A DNA stretch of 64,000 nt from Mesodorylaimus sp. YZB2_4. Taxonomy: Eukaryota; Nematoda; Enoplea; Dorylaimida; Dorylaimidae. The DNA lies in contig JASANH010000419.1 in assembly GCA_030248295.1 (NCBI GenBank), positions 186,001-250,000 on the forward strand. Reading direction: 5' to 3'. Shown in pieces: positions 1-11,305 of the stretch. The translations under genes were made by a program, and so were the position numbers. Position 1 is the stretch's first letter. Each line of letters begins with the position of its first letter. Under the pieces are notes generated by a model that saw nothing but the letters and a program-made list of their open reading frames with translations, was not told the origin of the DNA and did not search any database.

Positions 1-1850
1 TGTATGTTGGCATTCTGTGCTCGCACAGCAGCCCTGTCAATGCTCTCTAAATTTCTCGAGCTATTTCGAAATATTGTTCGTGAACTTCAATCATTGGCGA
101 ACATAGCCTCCAAGTATTTTATTTCTGATCGAATTCTAATTCTCAGAATATTAATCAGTCAACATCAGCCACACAACAATAACGTCTGTCACGACTCTAT
201 GAATATTCTTGAAGGCCAAGAAGAACCAGCGATAATATGTGCTGTATAAATCCATACAGTTCGACTGGTACTCGTATGTAAGGGCGGGCTACTGCCTGCC
301 TGCCTTATTAATGCCGATCAGAGTCGTGCCGTAATTCTGCCTGGTGCAGTGACAATAAATAGACACACTCACCTACTCTATTGCAAGCAAAGTCTTGCAG
401 AGAATCTTCTGAAAACTATTTCAGAAATACTGTCGGAAACTGTCGGTACGCAAGAAAGAGTGGCATGCCCGACATATTGACTTGCTGCACACCGCTAGGA
501 GCTAGGAGACCACTGAAATGTGACCACCAACAGCTGTACGCTGAGAATGGTCTGAGAGATCCCACGGGCGATCTAAAGCGGATTCATTTTTAATAGATTA
601 TTGGAAATACTGAAATTTCTTTGTAATGCAATTCTTCTGACTTGTCACCCTCTTGACTTAGAATCTTTTACTGTGAATGCAGCAATTGCGTCAGTAACAA
701 AGCTGATCGAAATAGCTGCAGCAATGCACCGTAATTATACTAAGATCATAAAAATGCTTTTCAGGGTGTGTACACAAAATTAAAAACGTCGTGTTCTTCG
801 TTTATTTGCCTGATCACTGGTAATTACTAGTAAAACGCGCTCGAATCAAACTAGTCGTGAGACAATACCAGCTGACTGCACTCATTCTTGCTTGGTCTTC
901 TCAAACAATGATTGCAAAAATTTCGCCTTGTCAATCATCTCACTGAAATCGAAAAAAAAAGATTGGTAACAGCATCGGCTGAACTGATTCCAGCTTCCGA
1001 ATGTGGGCATGCCAGCACAGAGTGGCTAAGCTGGACTCAACTGGTGACTATTGCTTTTTCAACGCACTGGGGCCAAATGGATAGGCACTTGTTGCCGCAC
1101 ACTTGACTAAGTCTAGAGTTGCTACGACACTTAGAATTACTGCCCGCATCTTCGGCCTTGGAGCTACAAAGGAACGTATGACATACCGTACAGTTCTAGT
1201 TCTGAGACTGGTGTAAAATTCGTACTGTTAGACGATTTTGCTAATGCTTTCCCTCCCTTCCCTGTCGTATAACTCTGGTTCTGCAGATAAACTTCTACCT
1301 CACTTGAGCAATAGCGCAGATCATCCTTGAAACTCACCCAATAGCAGTAACGCAAACAATAGCGGACCAAGCACAATCGAGCCATTACTGTTGACCGAGG
1401 TTTTGATTCGAGATGTGCTGCAAACTGACATGGTACACGAGAGGCCCTTATTTAGGGACATTTTAAAGACCAGATAGCAACCCAAAAATAAACATAAGGG
1501 ATAGCAGAAGACAACGTTTTCGCTTATTTTAAGCTATTGTACAAGTGCAAAATAAGCTCGAGCGGGAAGTTAGCTGAACGTGTGCTCATTCATGACATCT
1601 GGCAGCATCGCACTGGGCGTATTCAACTTGCTATCAGTCGCGCCATGGGTCAACACGTGCTCGAGTACAAGTCTCACTGCGGAGCTTGTTTATCATCAGC
1701 AGACTGTTAAGAGCCATGCGATAAAAACGAATCCTGTTTTGAATAGTATTTTAACAAGATTTGGTAGAGCAGGTAAAAGCTCAGCCAACAGAAGCCGCCT
1801 CCCACAACACATCTGCGTATTGTAGTTTTCTTATTGTAATCGTAAGATTT
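1..1850. other. Gene-poor stretch, no supported gene
   Basis: Only short open frames without recognisable domains are present. Many depend on non-ATG starts. I see no splice-connected exon series, RNA gene or transposon end here. The stretch may be intergenic DNA flanking the minus-strand channel gene that follows. Confidence 0.5.
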
Positions 1851-1929
1851 TCTTCTTTTTTCTGCTGTGCAAAGAATGCCCGAAAAGTTAAATTTGGCGG
1901 TGAAGCCTGCTGTGGATGTCTGGAGTGAG

Positions 1930-2405
1930 AAATTGCGGATTATATCGATGAAACAGTTGCAAAATCCTTTTTTCCCAAGTTTTCCAAAAACCTGTTGAAT
2001 GAAGAAACACGAATGCATGAATGTTGCTTGCCGTCCTTCTTTCCTGCCATGAGTTCTAAAACACCCGCTAAACGTTTGATCGCTTGGAGAGGATGTGCCA
2101 TCCCATCCGATCCTCATTTAGGGAAGATTCTACGAATGCTCTAGAAGGCCAAGAAGAACAAGAACCACTTCAGCACCGCTGCCGCGAGCGCGCCAAAATG
2201 GACGATACTAACTTGCTCGCAGTGCGAGAAGGTGGAAGTTGCCCCACAAGTGCTTCATGTGCTGATTTGTTCCTGTCGTGTCCACCGTCTCGCCACTGGC
2301 GAGCTCGAATGCTACCACAGTCAGGCGTGCGGTTCATGTTACCACATCACCAAACGCTTATGCGCACTCGAGGGTGAAGGGACACATTCTACACGAAATG
2401 ATTTA
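1930..2405 (+). pseudogene. Possible decayed Cys-rich coding relic
   Basis: Two open stretches in different frames follow each other. The first (about 1930-2153) is lysine-rich and ends in a TAG. The second (about 2155-2435) reads a Cys/His pattern with C-x2-C, then C-x-C-x2-H, then C-x5-C-x2-C spacing, reminiscent of a zinc-binding domain. The segment around 2132-2160 (ctagaaggccaagaagaaca) resembles one near 202-232, so part of this could be a dispersed repeat. I do not recognise the family. It may be a fragment of an old gene or of a transposon protein, or chance. No complete gene is claimed. Confidence 0.22.
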
Positions 2406-2488
2406 CCGCCCCGCGAGTCGAACACTAGCCCGTAACTGCGCACCTGGCGTGAGAGGCAGACGCCTAACCCACCAGGCCACGAGGCCGG
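2406..2488 (-). repeat. tRNA-like Pol III promoter unit (SINE head or tRNA fossil)
   Basis: On the minus strand there is a block with an A-box-like TGGTGGGTTAGGCG followed about 40 bases later by a B-box-like GTTCGACTC. This is the spacing of a tRNA-type internal promoter. The two ends do not pair into a clean 7-bp acceptor stem, so a functional tRNA is unlikely and a tRNA-derived SINE head is preferred. Confidence 0.4.
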
Positions 2489-2923
2489 TCAGCAAGGACA
2501 GATACTTCAGGCCGATCATTCCTGCTTGGACTGAATTGGGGAACGGCCGGAGTTCTCTCCTGGGAAATAGGGCCTACTGCGCAACCGTGCTCTCTGAATG
2601 AAGAAGCATTTCTCTGACTCCTTGCCCCCTACATCTGCAACAAGCATTATATCGCACATGAACTAAATAGATCTCACACGAGTACATAAAAACCCATTGT
2701 ATATGTTACTCATACGATCACGACGCTAGAAGCATAGTGAAGACAGCAGTGGGTGCACATGGTGCTCACTTCATCGAATAATAAAGGCTGCTTCTTTGAC
2801 ATTGCCATTTCGCAGCATATGTTGCAAGGAAAACTCTATGCAGGTGGTGACCATTTCCCAAATTCTGGGAAAAGACACCCACGGTCACTCTTCGATCTCC
2901 AATGCCAAAACTCCACCACCAGC

Positions 2924-4948
2924 TCAGTACTTCATACGACTACCCCTCGCAAGACCATGGCGCATAACACGGATACTCCTCTGTTTCCCATTGATCTGAT
3001 CAGACATTTTTTCCATGTGTTCTTCCATCTTATCAACTTTAAAATGAAGATGCTGAAATTCATTCCAGCTAACAACTTGGGTTTCCACTGCTAGCTGATC
3101 CGTTTTCTCTTGATTACCCGGTTGGAAACCTCGACTGAAAACTAAATTGAAATTCGAGGTGTTTTTGCCCGACTTTGGTTCGCGTCCTTGCTGCGCCGCC
3201 TGGCTGTTGCTTCTGCAGACATTGTACAGCAACAGGAGAATTTGCACAACCCACAACATGCTGAAGCCGGTATACAAACCTAAATCACCACCGACCTGCG
3301 AAACTAATTGCTCCCAAGTAAATTGTTGTCGTTCTTTAAAAAGTACGTACGAATTAGTAGCGCAGTGGAAATTTACAACAATTCCAGCCTTTGTGTTGAT
3401 GTCGGACGACACCTTCGTGGATATTTGATAAGTATTTCGTTTAGTGAGACACGGCTCGCAGGCTTCCTCTTGCACTGCGTCATTTATAGCGGCACTGATG
3501 AGCTGATCTTTTAAACATTTGTTGTAGATTGTAGCTGTGCAAGGAAGGGGCTCATCGCTAGTCGAATTTGCAAAGCTTGAATTATCAAAAGCTGATTTAA
3601 GCAAATCGGAAAAACGAATGCACCCGCAATGTTCGATTGTGGCTCGCCCTCTGATGTCATTTTCGCATTCATTTTTGCTTTCGAAATCGTTCGTGCAGCG
3701 ACTGAATTTTGATCTGTCAAAAATACCGTAGTTTGATATGTGGACGTGAAAATTTTCTTGACCATAAAATTGCATGCTTGGCATCGGCAAGGGTTCATCA
3801 TTGATTTGAATATCGATCGATGCGGGTCGTGCAGCATCGATAGCTTGCGGCGTGCCATTGATATTTATGACCGAGTCATAAGTCAAGTCGAATTCGTAAG
3901 TGTCCGTTGCATTATTGGTTGACAAATGTTGAGCGAGTGGAATATAAAAACAGAATGTTGTGCCCTCGGGATTAAAATCTAGGGAACTGGGAGTGATTCC
4001 CGTGTGAAAGTAGGAAATTTTAACAGCTGATGTAGTTTTATTTGTTGAACTGCCATTAACAAATTTGTTGGCTTTCACTTTCTTCCTGACATAAGTAACG
4101 CGTCTGGCAAAAAGTGGCTTGATATGATCCCATAATTTTGTGAGTAAAGCGATCAATTTTTGACTCATCAAGAATGAATCCATCAAGGATGTTAATTCAG
4201 GCTCGCTTATTCCCAATTGATGCCAGTCGAACTCATTATTTTTCTCAAGTGCTTGTACATATTTTTGTAAGATAAATATGTCCATCAGACTCGGGGAGTA
4301 TTCTTTTTCATAGAGGTATTCATAACCTAATTCATAATGATCGCTGTGATAATACGAGCCTGACGTGTCGTAATAGCCCTGATCACCCGGCATGTATCCA
4401 TCATAAGCGTTATAGTCGTAGCCTGATGAAGTCGTTTCTTGAATTTTGGGATCAAGCGTGGTTTTCTCTAAAACTATTTTAGACGTTGTTTCCAAGAGTT
4501 CTCGATTTGCAGAAGTTGACAAAGTTGTTATTTCACTGTTTGAAGTATTTGTTAACCAAATATAATCAGATCTATTAACCATCGCTCTGATGGCATTGAC
4601 AGCGTAATTATTACTCGGAAATGGGGATATAAACATATAAGTGAGACAGACTCTGGTTTTACCAATGAACGGATATCGATCAGTGACGTTGACTATGCTG
4701 ACAGAAGTCATTTGATTATCAACGATATAATCTCGGATAATCTTTTCGACATCCCATATTGCCACAGCCGTCAAAAGCCCGCCAACAATTATGTAAAGAA
4801 GTGTCCCATTAGCCATAGTCCGACTTGAATGAACCGCTTGGTCAGACTCAGGAAAGACGCACGCTCTAATAACCGCAGTTCGCGAGGCTGTGTACAGCAC
4901 GCTTGTAGTTGAGGGATGGATGGATCTCAGCAACTTCATCGAACCCAT
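2924..4948 (-). CDS. DEG/ENaC family (amiloride-sensitive-type) sodium channel subunit
   Basis: A single long open frame of 674 residues from the first ATG (4948). The frame stays open for 14 further codons upstream without an ATG, so a 5' exon is possible. Order of features: short cytosolic N terminus, TM1 at about residues 48-66, a large extracellular region with N-glycosylation sites and a Cys-rich domain (a C-x-C in EHCGCIRF and two later Cys pairs), then TM2 at about 553-577 with the channel signature GGDLGLYTGFSMLWVVQ. The family forms trimeric voltage-independent cation channels in the plasma membrane gated by ligands, acid or mechanical force. The acidic residue usual at the end of the TM2 signature (VE) is Gln here. 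The roughly 96-residue cytosolic tail holds a short coiled-coil-like stretch (KVDKMEEHMEKMSDQ). The gene appears intronless across 2 kb, unlike its multi-exon neighbours. The ligand cannot be predicted. Confidence 0.88.
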   Translation of the reverse strand: MGSMKLLRSIHPSTTSVLYTASRTAVIRACVFPESDQAVHSSRTMANGTLLYIIVGGLLTAVAIWDVEKIIRDYIVDNQMTSVSIVNVTDRYPFIGKTRVCLTYMFISPFPSNNYAVNAIRAMVNRSDYIWLTNTSNSEITTLSTSANRELLETTSKIVLEKTTLDPKIQETTSSGYDYNAYDGYMPGDQGYYDTSGSYYHSDHYELGYEYLYEKEYSPSLMDIFILQKYVQALEKNNEFDWHQLGISEPELTSLMDSFLMSQKLIALLTKLWDHIKPLFARRVTYVRKKVKANKFVNGSSTNKTTSAVKISYFHTGITPSSLDFNPEGTTFCFYIPLAQHLSTNNATDTYEFDLTYDSVININGTPQAIDAARPASIDIQINDEPLPMPSMQFYGQENFHVHISNYGIFDRSKFSRCTNDFESKNECENDIRGRATIEHCGCIRFSDLLKSAFDNSSFANSTSDEPLPCTATIYNKCLKDQLISAAINDAVQEEACEPCLTKRNTYQISTKVSSDINTKAGIVVNFHCATNSYVLFKERQQFTWEQLVSQVGGDLGLYTGFSMLWVVQILLLLYNVCRSNSQAAQQGREPKSGKNTSNFNLVFSRGFQPGNQEKTDQLAVETQVVSWNEFQHLHFKVDKMEEHMEKMSDQINGKQRSIRVMRHGLARGSRMKY

Positions 4949-5819
4949 GGGTAAGTTGATGGATATGTTGTTCCGACTCACCAATAGCAACGTTAGATGT
5001 TTTCATTTTGGCGCTGATTCGGGGGTACTGGGATTAATTCTCCTGTCTCTGGAGTCATATAGGTATTTGATTCAGAGACCTACTAAGATCGAACAGCGGT
5101 AATTAGAAGATTGATTGTTCAGCAGAACACATTTATTACAGGCCACAGAACAGCTAAGTGAGAGCTGTTCCATCAAAGTATATGCTGCATTGCGTTTCTT
5201 ATCCCTAGTGTGCATTGTTATTTGGACGAATAAAGCACGATGAAAAAAACTCCAGAACTAGCCCATGCATCGCCAGCAACTACGACTGGGACGCAGGAGA
5301 TAAGTTTTGACCAACGAAGACTTGATTACAAAGTTATTTACCAAAAACATCCGGAAGATTTGCCGCTTTTTGCTCGCAGCTGAGCAAAAGCAAATGTTCA
5401 GGGAGCACAATTTTATCTCCCTAGATGCAGCGGGCGGAAAAAAATACGGCGCTGCACTCGCGATTAGTCAGAATTCAATATCTTGGGAGAAACGTATTGA
5501 TTAATTGCGGAGTGACGTAAAAGCTCTGCGCATCAGCAATTGACTGGAGAGCCCGCTTCGAGCAACAAGAATCATTCTGACCATGACAGATCCAGCGCTT
5601 TTGCGGACGTACAGGGCAGCTTTCAACTTGAACAACGAGTATCGGAAAAAACGTGTCATTGCTCTGGCTAAAGCGATTTGCATGCCGATATTGTCCAAAA
5701 AATGTCAAATAGTTGAAAACCCAGTTTCAAAATGCCCACTGCGCTGTCGAATCCGCTGTTGTTGCTGCTGTTGCTATGAGATGCAGAAACAAAAAAGGCG
5801 GACTGGATTTTGAATACAG
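4949..5819. other. Intergenic stretch upstream of the DEG/ENaC gene
   Basis: No supported gene. This should hold the promoter and any 5' exon of the minus-strand channel gene, but I cannot single out elements. Confidence 0.4.
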
Positions 5820-6115
5820 GGATGAATATCTGTTTTAGATATGCATCTCTATATCTTCAAGAAGATATAGGTAAATATCGATTTCATATATCGATGTAAG
5901 CTAATTTGAACTTTAGGCTGGTCATTCGACTGCAGGCGACTCCCTGTAATCATTCATCCTATGTTTTTAAATATTGGCCGATATCTCAGAAGGCAGGGTC
6001 GATATCGGTATCTATCCGCACAGATATCAGATATTCGATAGCGATGAAAGATCAAAAGATCCATATCGATCTCGGTCAGAGATATAGATGGGCATCCATA
6101 TCTGTATCTATTAAA
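5820..6115. repeat. GATATC-word repeat block
   Basis: A roughly 300-bp stretch packed with degenerate GATATC / ATATCGAT / AGATATAG words in both orientations. It fits the subterminal repeats of a small non-autonomous DNA transposon like others in this window. I could not find a convincing target-site duplication. The same vocabulary recurs at about 37330-37440. Confidence 0.5.
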
Positions 6116-7093
6116 AATGCCTTGCCTGAGCTGCGCGCTGTGCGCACATTGTTCAAGTGACTATTCCAGAAACCGAAAAACATTGCAAATAAACGAAGTA
6201 AACATGGATGGAATCATCCAGAGAGCAATCATCTGGAATACAAACGCATGCCTGCCCAGAAAATCAGGGAAATGGCATTACGGAAATTCAGGAGCACGAT
6301 TTGCGGAAGATAAAACAGTGCTTCACTCTCGTAAAAAAATCAATACTAACGTTGTAAGGAGGGGCCTCTTCCATATTTTAAGTCTCAACAAAAGCAGGCC
6401 ATGTTCAAATCACAAAACATTGTATCTGCTACATAAATTGAGATTGCAGAGTGAAACCTGGTAAGACATACTAATGCCGTATTTCCTCGAAATTCCCCCC
6501 GGAAATCCTCCCCTTCTGGTTATTCTCCCTTGTCTAGACCCTGATTGAACTTTATTCTCGCCGCTCTGGAAATCCTCCCCAGGGACGAATTTGAATTGCC
6601 GTACAAAATCGTCAGGTGTGGAAAATGTGAAGGATATGAGTGTTAGCGTGATAGAAAATGTTTTCTTTGAAGAGTCAAATGATGAAAATGAGGTTGAAGA
6701 CGAAGATATCGTGCATATTAATTGCATTCGGGTATGAGCAGCATGAACACGGGACGAGAAGTATTGCAACAATAAACAAAGCTGGCAGTACTTGTTGGCA
6801 AGCTTTAGTTTGACTGTCTATCTTCCTATAACTGATGTGAATAATAGTTTTTTACTGGCAACTGAACAATGTTTGAGTTTTATTCTCCCTGGAAATCCTC
6901 CCCCCTTTGGTTATTCTCCCCCATCTAGCACTTAAAAAAATTTTTGACCCGGGTAGAATTTCAAGGAAATGCGGTAAGTTGACAGGACAGTGCAAATAAA
7001 CTTTTAGTTTTCCCGCCAATTTTTATATTCTGCGCGTACTTGTGTTTTGAAGTAGTTCTTTCGCAGAAAATGGAAGAAACGTCCACCGAGCTA
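6116..7093. other. Gene-less stretch
   Basis: No supported gene. Two short blocks share the motif tattctcccttg / tattctcccccatctag (near 6520 and 6910), suggesting a local repeat. Short open frames here have no domain content. Confidence 0.4.
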
Positions 7094-7468
7094 CACCTGG
7101 ATCTTTATAAATTGAAGAGTCGACACATTTAAAAAGGAAGTAAACTCTACATAGAATCGATGTGGGAATATATAAAGAAGAATATGATATTCAGATTCAG
7201 CACCCACTTATTTTTTAGGGCTGCCAATTTTTTTTACTGCCATGTCAGTCATTTAAGAAGTCAAAATTTTCCTCTCGTAATGACCCCTTTTGAAGTCAAG
7301 AATTTCGACTCGCATTGATGTTGGAGGTCCAGAATGTTGACTACCCCCTACTTGAGCATGTGGGTGCTGAATCCGAATATCATATTGTTTATTTTAATTC
7401 TCCAACATCGATTATAGAGTCTAGTTCGTTTCCAAATACGTGTCGACGCCTCAATTTTGGCCCTGTGT
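7094..7468. repeat. Foldback (MITE-like) inverted repeat
   Basis: Arms of roughly 97 bp at 7110-7207 and 7360-7456 are inverted copies. Both carry gtgggtgctgaatc, gaatatcatatt, acatcgatt and gtgtcgac in matching order on opposite strands, around a loop of about 150 bp. A diverged half-copy of the arm seems present near 47440-47510. This is typical of a non-autonomous foldback element. Target duplication not identified. Confidence 0.7.
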
Positions 7469-8092
7469 ATTCGTGACTATCATGTCCACGAATGTGTGCT
7501 AAAAAGACAATTTTTTCAGCTATATCGTTTCCTTACAATCTTGTCGCTTCTCCTCTTTGATGCTGAAACATGTGAAACGATTTTTTAGCTCATATTAGTT
7601 ACGTGTGTCATTACCAGGCTCTCTCGCATGCATGGTCACGATGTCTGTCTACTGCGTTATCATGGCTCGCAATCGCTGCTTACTTTGCTTTTCTAAAGAT
7701 AATAAGCATATATCTGGGACATCAAGAGCGAACCAAACCAAACTCCAAACTCACCGCCATTACAAAACTAGTGATTCTGAAAGTTAGGCCTAACTGTTCC
7801 CATCATCCGTGAGGGCAGGTCAGTTTTTTAAGACTTTTTCGCTTTCAAGCAGCCTGCAGCGATTTCCACGCTATCTTGCCTTGTGCTGATCTGGGGTCGA
7901 TCCTTCAAAATTAATGATGCCTCATGGCATGATGACACAATGCGACCTCGTCAAGACCAAATTTTAAAAAAATCTGGGTGTTTCTGGTTCTAATTTGATT
8001 CACTGCCCATTGTTGACACTTTTCGAAAATTGCTACTGGCTGCGACTTCAATCCGAGCATAACGCCATATTTCTGTTACAGGGTCAAAAATA

Positions 8093-8589
8093 ATGCCGAT
8101 CTTTGTCATTCAAACCAATGTCCCAGAGGGTACGGCACCAGCGGATTTTTTGAAGAAGACCAGCGCCCTTCTGGCAAAAATAATGGACAAACCTGAAGCT
8201 GTGAGCTGAAATATTTTCCCCAAAAACCCTTCAGAAATACCTCTCTTTTGCAGTTTATCAATGTTCATCTGAAACCTGACCAGCGCATGATTTTTGCGGG
8301 CACTGCCGATCCTTGCGGTTATGGCACTTTGGTGTCGATCGGGGGGCTAGGACCGGAAAAACAAAAAGTCCTTTCGGCAGCCTTGCATAAGTACTTGCAG
8401 GAAAGTTTGGGAATTCTGCCAACAAGGTAGAACCATTATGAATTCAGCCTCGTCTCAAAGTTGCAAAGATGACTTTCTCTGATGCAATATAATAAATCTG
8501 ACTCATTTTGCAGGTTCTACATTCAATACATTGCCGAGCAGCCACCTAATATTGGTTGGAATGGGGATACGTTCGAAGGAAAATTATGA
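8093..8589 (+). CDS. mif: Macrophage migration inhibitory factor (MIF) homologue, three exons
   Basis: Exons 8093-8200, 8254-8426 and 8514-8589 join through GT-AG introns of 53 and 87 bp into a 118-residue protein, the normal MIF length. Intron phases fit, and the middle exon is 173 nt, which to my knowledge is also the size of the vertebrate MIF middle exon. The protein opens Met-Pro, giving the N-terminal Pro that is the tautomerase base of the family. It keeps a Lys in the KPEA stretch and the C-terminal NIGWNG motif. The thiol-oxidoreductase CxxC is reduced to PCGYG, so the second Cys is absent. MIF proteins are trimeric cytokine-like tautomerases released without a signal peptide. In parasites they modulate host immunity; in free-living worms they act in stress and development. 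A paralogue follows directly at 9054. Confidence 0.9.
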
Positions 8590-9053
8590 TGATCAAAATG
8601 ATGACTTGAAAATGGCGCCTTCAGTAATTTGGTGGACCTAGAATGGCACCGATGCTGCGACTATCCTTTAGGTTGAGATTATTGTGGTGTTTTGCACTTT
8701 TCTCCCAACCTTGCGTATTCCTAAATTTAGTACTGAAAGTGTTTGCAGCACTTCATTTGTGACATTTGACAGTGCATGTGTTCTGGGAGACAAGGAGAGT
8801 AAAGGCGAATAGCATCATCTCTGTCCTGGGCCAACTCTAAGCCTCTTAGTGTTATCATCACCGACTGACTGAGAGCAATGTTAGGTTGGACCCTAGTTTG
8901 TGAACTTTAGTTTGCCTCTCTGCTGGGGGGGATTTGTGCTTGTTATCAACACCAGAGAAGAGCTTCCAAAACACGGACTGCGCCAAGCTGCTGGAGATAT
9001 TTTGCAGGTTTTTCAATTTCATATCGCAGTGGATTTTTCGTTTTGCTTCTGAA

Positions 9054-9674
9054 ATGCCAGTCTTCACGGTTTACACCAACGTTCCAGATAATCAGGGTAC
9101 CCGCGGATTATTTGCGGAAGGCCACTGCCGAAGTTTCCAGGACCACAAATAAACCGGAGACTGTACGTATGGCATGGCAAAAATACAGACTGACTGAAAC
9201 GTTTACCTCTTTTAGTATTTTGCCGTACATTTGAACGCTAGTCAAAGAATGACTTTTGGAGGCAGTTACGAGCCGTGCGGTTATGCTACCTTCGTATCGG
9301 TCGGAGGATTAGGACCAGCCAAGCAAAAAGCACATTCAGTCGATTTATTCAAATTTATAGAGGAAACTTTGGGAATTCCACCCAATAGGTAGGGATTTAC
9401 CTGTCGGGTTGAGGTTTTATGTGCCTCCTTCCACAATGGCCGGCATTACCTCCACAAAAACTGCAAGCCCGAGCGGTGCCCATCCAAGCTTTAGTGGTTG
9501 ACCCAGTAAACTTTTTTCTGATCGCGTCTTGAAAATGGCAAATGTGTGTCATCCACTCTTTTTATCTTGCTTACTACAAGCTGCATTTCTAGATTTTACA
9601 TTCAATTTATCGAAGAGAAACCGGCCAATTGGGGCTTCAACGGTGACACGTTGGAAGGAAAAGTCAAAGTATGA
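9054..9674 (+). pseudogene. Second MIF-like gene, frameshifted in exon 1
   Basis: Three blocks match the upstream MIF gene exon by exon: 9054-9162, 9216-9388 (again 173 nt) and 9593-9674, with GT-AG borders in the same phases. Exon 1 is 109 nt instead of 108. The reading frame shifts after the TNVPDNQ segment, and the MIF frame resumes at VPADYLRK. Unless the base is an assembly error, the frame entered from the ATG reaches a stop at the AAATAA near 9148-9153. Exons 2 and 3 are otherwise open and well conserved (PCGYATF, FIEEKPANWGFNG), so inactivation would be recent. The second Cys of CxxC is again missing. Tandem duplication is the obvious origin. Confidence 0.82.
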
Positions 9675-10482
9675 GAAGAATAAGTCGTTTTTCGTGATAT
9701 TATTTCGTATTAGCATTCATGGACGAAGGCATCACACAACCTTGCAGCCTGTGGTTAGAACTATGATTATATATTTCGCAAGTTGCGGTGGCAATAGAGT
9801 AAAAGGATGCACTGTATATACACTCAGTACCGCCACTCCCATTGTATTTTGCATGCAGCTGCAGTTTGGATAAGTGAAACGATTTCTTCAGCTCTAAGCA
9901 TCATGTCTGTCAGCTGCATATTGTCGCGTAATTATGGAATGCTGCTAATTATATGAGAATACCCAGGCATAATCTATTTCAAAAAGAAAATTAGAAGCTT
10001 TTCAAAAGTTTCTTAAACATCATATACGAAGGCCACTCTAGAAGTTTTTAAGCTCTCGTAAGTTCTTGAAGTTCCCGTATAAGTGCAAGTTTTTGAGGAG
10101 CTTGGGTTACGATACGCTCAGCTAGATTGCCTCCCAGACGCTGGCCATCTAGGCCGCTAAATGGAGGCTACTGTAGGTCAACCAGTTGCTTCCCAATCAG
10201 GCAAAATCTGCCGGGCGCGAAATCATGTAGGCTTTGTTCCATTCGGCTTGCCTTGAACGAACAGGCAATGAGTGAATGGCAAAGTGACTGACGATCAGTT
10301 TATGAGGTATCGTGCTACAGTCAGAATTTTCGTTCTTTGCCGCGGCTAATATTCAATCATAGAGCGCCGGTGACTCTGCACTCGAGCACCCCAAATCATT
10401 CTAGTCAAGGGTATCGAATCTGGTGGTTTACGCACGGTAACGACTGACGTTCCGGCGGCAAGCGTCAAAGCCCCGCCGTGGA
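9675..10482. other. Gene-less stretch after the MIF pair
   Basis: No gene, RNA or clear transposon end recognised. It separates the MIF pair from the first SINE copy. Confidence 0.4.
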
Positions 10483-10730
10483 GCCGCTGTGGCTCAGCTG
10501 GTCAATTTGGCGTTGGTCCAGCTGAGGACGGCAGCTTAGTAAGCTCTTCATCAGAGTGCGAACTTGTCTTCGACGGTGATTTAGTGAGTCCGTCGCTGTT
10601 CTTGCACACTTGGCTGTGGGTGACCCACCCCTTACTCTCAAGTGGGGGACGCTGAACGAGTTGAGAATCAGGAAACTGGATATTAAACATTAGCCTGGAA
10701 GACCCCTCCCTTCTCGCCCAGCGTCATCCT
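10483..10730 (+). repeat. tRNA-derived SINE, family B copy
   Basis: Begins with a near-consensus Pol III A box (tggctcagctgg) in a tRNA-like head. It continues through cttagtaagctc, ttagtgagtccgtcgct, tgcacacttggctgtgggtga and gagaatcaggaa. The same string of landmarks recurs on the minus strand at 15197-14940 and 36975-36770, so this is a dispersed family. Confidence 0.7.
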
Positions 10731-11295
10731 GAGACGCTGCTGCTTGTCGTCGAATGCAGGTGCTCCCAGTGGAGACACATAGAAGTCGAAGCTGCAGTAA
10801 GAGCTGGCCACGTCACGGCCTCGCTTATCATATCACGATTGCTGGCCGCCTATAGGCAACAAGGGTCTCGTGGGGAACTGGACAGGCACGCAACCCAACC
10901 CACAAAAATTAAAAAGAAAAATTCCAGGTCCGCCGTTGTGTCAGTGGGGCACGTACTTCTCAATCCCTCGCACTTTCGACGCCTCTCCGTAAGGCGCTGG
11001 CCAAACAGTCTTCCACAGTGCACCAATACACACAGTGCACCAATACACACAGTGCAAGCACCATCCAAACATACAATACCTATATCACTATATCCTTTGG
11101 TCGAGTGCGTGCAAGCTGTCAGCCAGTGCCCACGATCAGTGAAGTGTGGACGCAGTAATTAGCTGACGCGTCAAGCTGCTTGCAAATGCTTATTGCTTTT
11201 GTCATATCGCAATGGACTAATTGAGTAATAGCACGTGCTTGCTTCTATAAGGTAAAATCATGAGCTACTCTTTGCAATTTGCCCCATAGAAGTAA
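10731..11295. other. Gene-less stretch
   Basis: No coding sequence recognised. A perfect short tandem duplication (acagtgcaccaatacac, twice) sits near 11015-11055. Confidence 0.4.
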
Positions 11296-11305
11296 TGGCA
11301 CGTTA

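Noticed and set aside
1707..2117. 136-codon minus-strand frame
   Set aside because: No domain or signal, starts at the end of a repeat-like region, and overlaps a plus-strand relic in another frame.
5820..6115. GATATC block as a complete hAT element
   Set aside because: The ends CAGGGATG and CATCCATATCTG do not form matching termini and no 8-bp duplication was found.
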